Shown here: piece by piece, positions 6,857 to 9,582 of the stretch
Position numbering within the stretch: position 1 is the stretch's first letter
Layout: every line of letters begins with the position of its first letter
NCBI GenBank assembly: GCA_029983575.1
Contig: JASBZE010000065.1
Span: 1 to 9,582 of the forward strand
Origin: Peptostreptococcaceae bacterium
Lineage (GTDB): Bacteria > Bacillota > Clostridia > Peptostreptococcales > Peptostreptococcaceae
DNA: 9,582 nucleotides
Reading direction: 5' to 3'
Program-made: the position numbers and the translations under genes
Notes under the pieces: generated by a model
What the model saw: the letters and a program-made list of their open reading frames with translations, nothing else
Database searches by the model: none
What the model was told of the DNA's origin: nothing

Positions 6857-6944
6857 TCACTTTAAGCCAATCTTACAGATGAGCTATATATTTACTATGT
6901 ATTGTATCTTTCAGCACCTGATTTTATTAATACATCAGATAGAT

Positions 6945-9302
6945 CTATTCTTCCATTTCTTCTGGAGAAAATACGAATTTTAAAGTCTCTGTCTTTATCC
7001 TCCTGTATAGGTCTTCAAACATCGCATAACCCTCTAAAGTATACTCTTTTACAGGATCCTTTTGAGCTACAGAAGCAAACCCAATCGACTGCCTCATCTG
7101 ATCCATCATGTCGATATGATCTACCCAGTAGGCGTCAATTACTTCTAGTAGGGTATCTCTTTCTAGCTTTCTCAAAGCGTCGTAACCTATGAACATCTCT
7201 TTTAAATCATATATGCTTTTAACTATGCCATATGTATTTTCTATCACTTCATCTACGCTCATATTCTGAATATCTGGAATAAGCAAGGTTCCATCTGGTA
7301 CGAAGGCAGTGTATAGAGATCTGTAATACTTAAAGTAATTTCTAGGTTTGGCATCTATAAATCTATCTGCTTTTGCCTTGATAACTTCTCTCGCCATATC
7401 GAGTATCTGCTCAGACATGTCATGTCCCATAAGCACCTTGTCCCTCTCGCCGTATATTACCTTCCTCTGTTTATCTATTACATTATCGTATTGAAGTACC
7501 TCTTTTCTCTGTTGGAAGTTTTTACCTTCAATTCCTTTTTGAGCCTCTTCTATTTTTTTTGACAAAGACTTAGATCCAACAGCTCCACTCTTATCTGGTT
7601 TAAGTCTCTTGGTAATCTTCTTGATAGCATCCCCACCAAAAAGTTTGATCATTTCATCTTCTACGCTTACGTAGAATATAGAAACACCTGGATCTCCCTG
7701 TCTGCCAGAACGACCTCTGAGCTGATTGTCTATTCTTCTTGCCTCGTGTCTTTCAGTTCCTAGAACATATAATCCACCAAGCTCCTTAACCTTTATCTCC
7801 TCGTCTTTATCCTCATCTCCGAGCTTTATATCAGTACCTCTACCTGCCATATTGGTAGCAATGGTAACTGAACCTATCTTTCCTGCCTGTTTAACAATAT
7901 CTGCCTCGTGTTTGTCGTTTTTCGCGTTTAGAACTGAGTGCTTTATACCTGCCGCTTTAAGCATATTCGAAAGCAGTTCAGACTTCTCAACAGTTGCCGT
8001 ACCAACTAGCATTGGTTGACCAGTCTTATTAATCCTCTTTATTTCCTCGACAACTGCATTGAACTTGTCTTTTTCTGTTAAAAATACCTTATCTTCCAAG
8101 TCCTTCCTTATGACTGGCTTGTTCGTTGGTATCTGAACGACATTCATCTTATATGTCTCTTCAAATTCAGCCTCTTCAGTTTTTGCCGTACCTGTCATAC
8201 CCGACATCTTATTGTATAACCTAAAGAAGTTCTGATATGTAACTGTAGCCATAGTTTTATTATCTGACTGTATTTCTACTCTCTCCTTAGCCTCTATCGC
8301 CTGATGCAAACCGTCGGAGAATCTTCTTCCATCCATTATCCTTCCAGTAAACTCGTCGACGATAAACACCTCTCCGTCTTTTACAACGTAGTCATCATCT
8401 AAGTTCATCAGCTTGTGAGCTGCGAGCGCCTGATTTATATGATGATAAATTGCCATATTATTCAAATGAGTAATTGTCCTGATCTTAAAGAACTGCTCTG
8501 CTTTTTTAAATCCCTTTTCATTTAGAGCCACTGTATGCTCTTTTAAGTCAAGGTCGTAATCGTCTTCAGTTATAGTTCTAATAAAATCATCTGCTCTGTA
8601 ATAAAGATCATTTATCTGCTCACCAGGTCCCGATATTATAAGAGGTGTCCTTGCCTCATCAATTAAAATGGAGTCGACCTCATCTATAATGCAGAAGTTT
8701 AGTTTTTTATGAACCTTGTTTCCAATGTGTTTGACCATATTATCCTTTAGATAGTCAAAGCCCAGTTCTGAGTTTGTGCCATATGTGAGGTCACATCTGT
8801 AAGCATTGTACCTATCCATTGGAGACATTCCTTGAAGTATACTTCCTACTGACATACCTAAAAGTTCAAATACAGGTCTTACATACTCAGCATCCCTGTC
8901 AGCTAAGTAGTCGTTAACTGTAACTACATGTACTCCATCTTCTGTCAATGCATTTAAATAACATGGAGCAACGGCAACCAATGTCTTACCTTCTCCAGTC
9001 TTCATCTCCGCTATCTTTCCTTGATGAAGTACTATTCCCCCTATGAGCTGAACCCTATACTGCCTCATGCCTAGAGCTCTTTTAGTAGCTTCCCTTGCCA
9101 CGGCAAAAGCTTCTGGAAGAATATCGTCTAGGGTTTCAGAGTTTTTAAGCCTTGTTCTAAACTCAGAAGTCTTTTCTTTTAGAGCATCATCACTTAGCTT
9201 TTCAAGTTCCTTTTCATATCCATCTATATCGTCGACAATCGCATCTAACTTTTTAATTTCAGCTACATCTTGTCTACTTAAAATTGCGTCTAATATCGAC
9301 AT
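6945..9302 (-). CDS. secA2: Preprotein translocase ATPase, probably accessory SecA2
   Basis: A 785-residue motor ATPase that drives unfolded preproteins through SecYEG. Nucleotide-binding domain 1 carries Walker A MKTGEGKT (100-107) and Walker B IIDEVD (205-210), followed by SILIDEARTP. The preprotein-crosslinking region is about 222-365. Nucleotide-binding domain 2 contains ATNMAGRGTD (482-491) and QLRGRSGRQGDPG (527-539). The helical scaffold and helical wing follow, with QRKEVLQYDNVIDKQR (598-613) and AQKDPVKEY (746-754). The protein stops at 785 without the Cys/His zinc-binding tail and long linker of typical SecA1 (about 830-840 residues). It begins MSILDAIL rather than the common MGLF-type start. 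Both traits suit SecA2, which in C. difficile exports S-layer and CWB2 proteins. Whether a second secA exists in this genome cannot be seen, so SecA itself is near certain and SecA2 likely. GGAGG lies 5 nt before the ATG. Confidence 0.9.
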   Translation of the reverse strand: MSILDAILSRQDVAEIKKLDAIVDDIDGYEKELEKLSDDALKEKTSEFRTRLKNSETLDDILPEAFAVAREATKRALGMRQYRVQLIGGIVLHQGKIAEMKTGEGKTLVAVAPCYLNALTEDGVHVVTVNDYLADRDAEYVRPVFELLGMSVGSILQGMSPMDRYNAYRCDLTYGTNSELGFDYLKDNMVKHIGNKVHKKLNFCIIDEVDSILIDEARTPLIISGPGEQINDLYYRADDFIRTITEDDYDLDLKEHTVALNEKGFKKAEQFFKIRTITHLNNMAIYHHINQALAAHKLMNLDDDYVVKDGEVFIVDEFTGRIMDGRRFSDGLHQAIEAKERVEIQSDNKTMATVTYQNFFRLYNKMSGMTGTAKTEEAEFEETYKMNVVQIPTNKPVIRKDLEDKVFLTEKDKFNAVVEEIKRINKTGQPMLVGTATVEKSELLSNMLKAAGIKHSVLNAKNDKHEADIVKQAGKIGSVTIATNMAGRGTDIKLGDEDKDEEIKVKELGGLYVLGTERHEARRIDNQLRGRSGRQGDPGVSIFYVSVEDEMIKLFGGDAIKKITKRLKPDKSGAVGSKSLSKKIEEAQKGIEGKNFQQRKEVLQYDNVIDKQRKVIYGERDKVLMGHDMSEQILDMAREVIKAKADRFIDAKPRNYFKYYRSLYTAFVPDGTLLIPDIQNMSVDEVIENTYGIVKSIYDLKEMFIGYDALRKLERDTLLEVIDAYWVDHIDMMDQMRQSIGFASVAQKDPVKEYTLEGYAMFEDLYRRIKTETLKFVFSPEEMEE

Positions 9303-9324
9303 AAAAACCTCCTATAAAAAAATA

Positions 9325-9372
9325 TAATAATCTTTTATATATCTGTAAATAAATATCTAATAATCTTTTATA
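9325..9372 (-). repeat. Two exact 15-bp direct repeats in the secA leader
   Basis: TATAAAAGATTATTA (minus strand) occurs exactly twice, at 9325-9339 and 9358-9372, start to start 33 bp apart, close to three helical turns. The distal copy abuts the -10 and would cover the transcription start; the proximal copy is in the leader, 12 nt before the ribosome-binding site. The spacing on one DNA face suits a dimeric regulator, but the local sequence is very AT-rich. Confidence 0.6.
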
Positions 9373-9381
9373 ATTATAACA
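9373..9381 (-). promoter_or_regulatory. Extended -10 promoter of the secA-type gene
   Basis: TGTTATAAT on the minus strand: perfect TATAAT (9378-9373) with a TG extension and no clear -35. The predicted leader is about 65 nt and contains one or both 15-bp direct repeats. It is identical over nine bases to the promoter of the acyltransferase-like gene. Confidence 0.65.
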
Positions 9382-9468
9382 CAACGCTAATTTGTACGCA
9401 TGAAATTTTAACAAAAAGAACATTTTGAAAAAAAATAAGAAAAATTATATAAAAATAGCAAAATACAT

Positions 9469-9497
9469 TAGACATTTTAACAAACTTATTGTATAAT
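9469..9497 (+). promoter_or_regulatory. Divergent plus-strand promoter
   Basis: TAGACA (9469-9474) and a perfect TATAAT (9492-9497) are separated by exactly 17 nt, a good vegetative-type promoter pointing rightwards out of the window. Transcription would begin near 9504. No start codon with a ribosome-binding site is seen before the hairpin at 9545, so it makes either a short untranslated RNA or the leader of a gene beyond the edge. Confidence 0.7.
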
Positions 9498-9544
9498 TAA
9501 GGTACTTATATATAGTTACATCTCTATATTTAAGTATTTCTCAC

Positions 9545-9582
9545 AAAAAAAGAGGGGCTAAGTGATTGGCCTTTCTTTTTTT
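9545..9582 (+). terminator. Terminator or attenuator hairpin with GTGA tetraloop
   Basis: Positions 9545-9561 pair with 9566-9582 over 17 bp around the loop GTGA, a GNRA-type tetraloop. The outer part is seven A:T pairs, so the 3' arm ends in a T-tract reaching the window edge. Three pairs (9554-9573, 9555-9572, 9559-9568) are G:U on the plus strand but become A:C mismatches on the minus strand, so the plus-strand RNA is the better-folded one. It starts about 40 nt after the predicted transcription start. Confidence 0.7.

Noticed and set aside
6860..6944. Terminator between secA and pepD
   Set aside because: Only a 5-bp CTGAT/ATCAG hairpin without a T-tract is visible, too weak to call.
9067..9327. 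Plus-strand open frame of 86 codons over the secA start
   Set aside because: Antisense to conserved SecA N-terminal sequence and serine-rich as expected of a shadow frame.

Overview
The window comes from an AT-rich Gram-positive bacterium, most likely an anaerobic Clostridia member near the Peptostreptococcaceae. This rests on codon and base composition, strong GGAGG ribosome-binding sites, intrinsic terminators, three CWB2 (cell-wall-binding repeat 2) domains on a surface amidase, and a SecA that lacks the usual C-terminal tail, as in the SecA2 of Clostridioides difficile. I cannot name the species.

Five complete genes all lie on the minus strand. In transcription order (right to left) they are: a SecA-type preprotein translocase ATPase, probably SecA2 (9302-6945); an M20 aminoacyl-histidine dipeptidase PepD (6774-5329), followed by a good terminator at 5249-5277; a polytopic membrane protein related to heparan-alpha-glucosaminide N-acetyltransferases (5162-3864); a membrane-anchored glycerophosphodiester phosphodiesterase-like protein (3852-2320), whose ribosome-binding site overlaps the stop of the gene before it; and a secreted CWB2-anchored N-acetylmuramoyl-L-alanine amidase (2110-137), followed by a 17-bp terminator hairpin at 43-77. 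At 9469-9582 a good plus-strand promoter points out of the window and runs into a strong hairpin after about 50 nt.

Apart from the peptidase, the genes suggest envelope biogenesis: a motor that could export surface proteins, a peptidoglycan hydrolase held to the wall by CWB2 repeats, and a tightly coupled pair of membrane proteins that look like a glycan acyltransferase and a polyol-phosphodiester enzyme. In C. difficile, CWB2 domains bind an anionic wall polymer and SecA2 lies in the S-layer locus. It is therefore an inference, not shown here, that the coupled pair tailors a wall or membrane polymer.

The least conventional elements are: the coupled pair, which shares a short cytoplasmic motif (GFxxPxLxDI) and has unusual residues at both presumed active sites; the leader of the amidase gene, with a 27-bp palindrome and a nested stem-loop; exact 15-bp direct repeats in the secA leader; and the short plus-strand unit at the right edge. 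No CRISPR array, tRNA, rRNA, transposase or integration site was seen.
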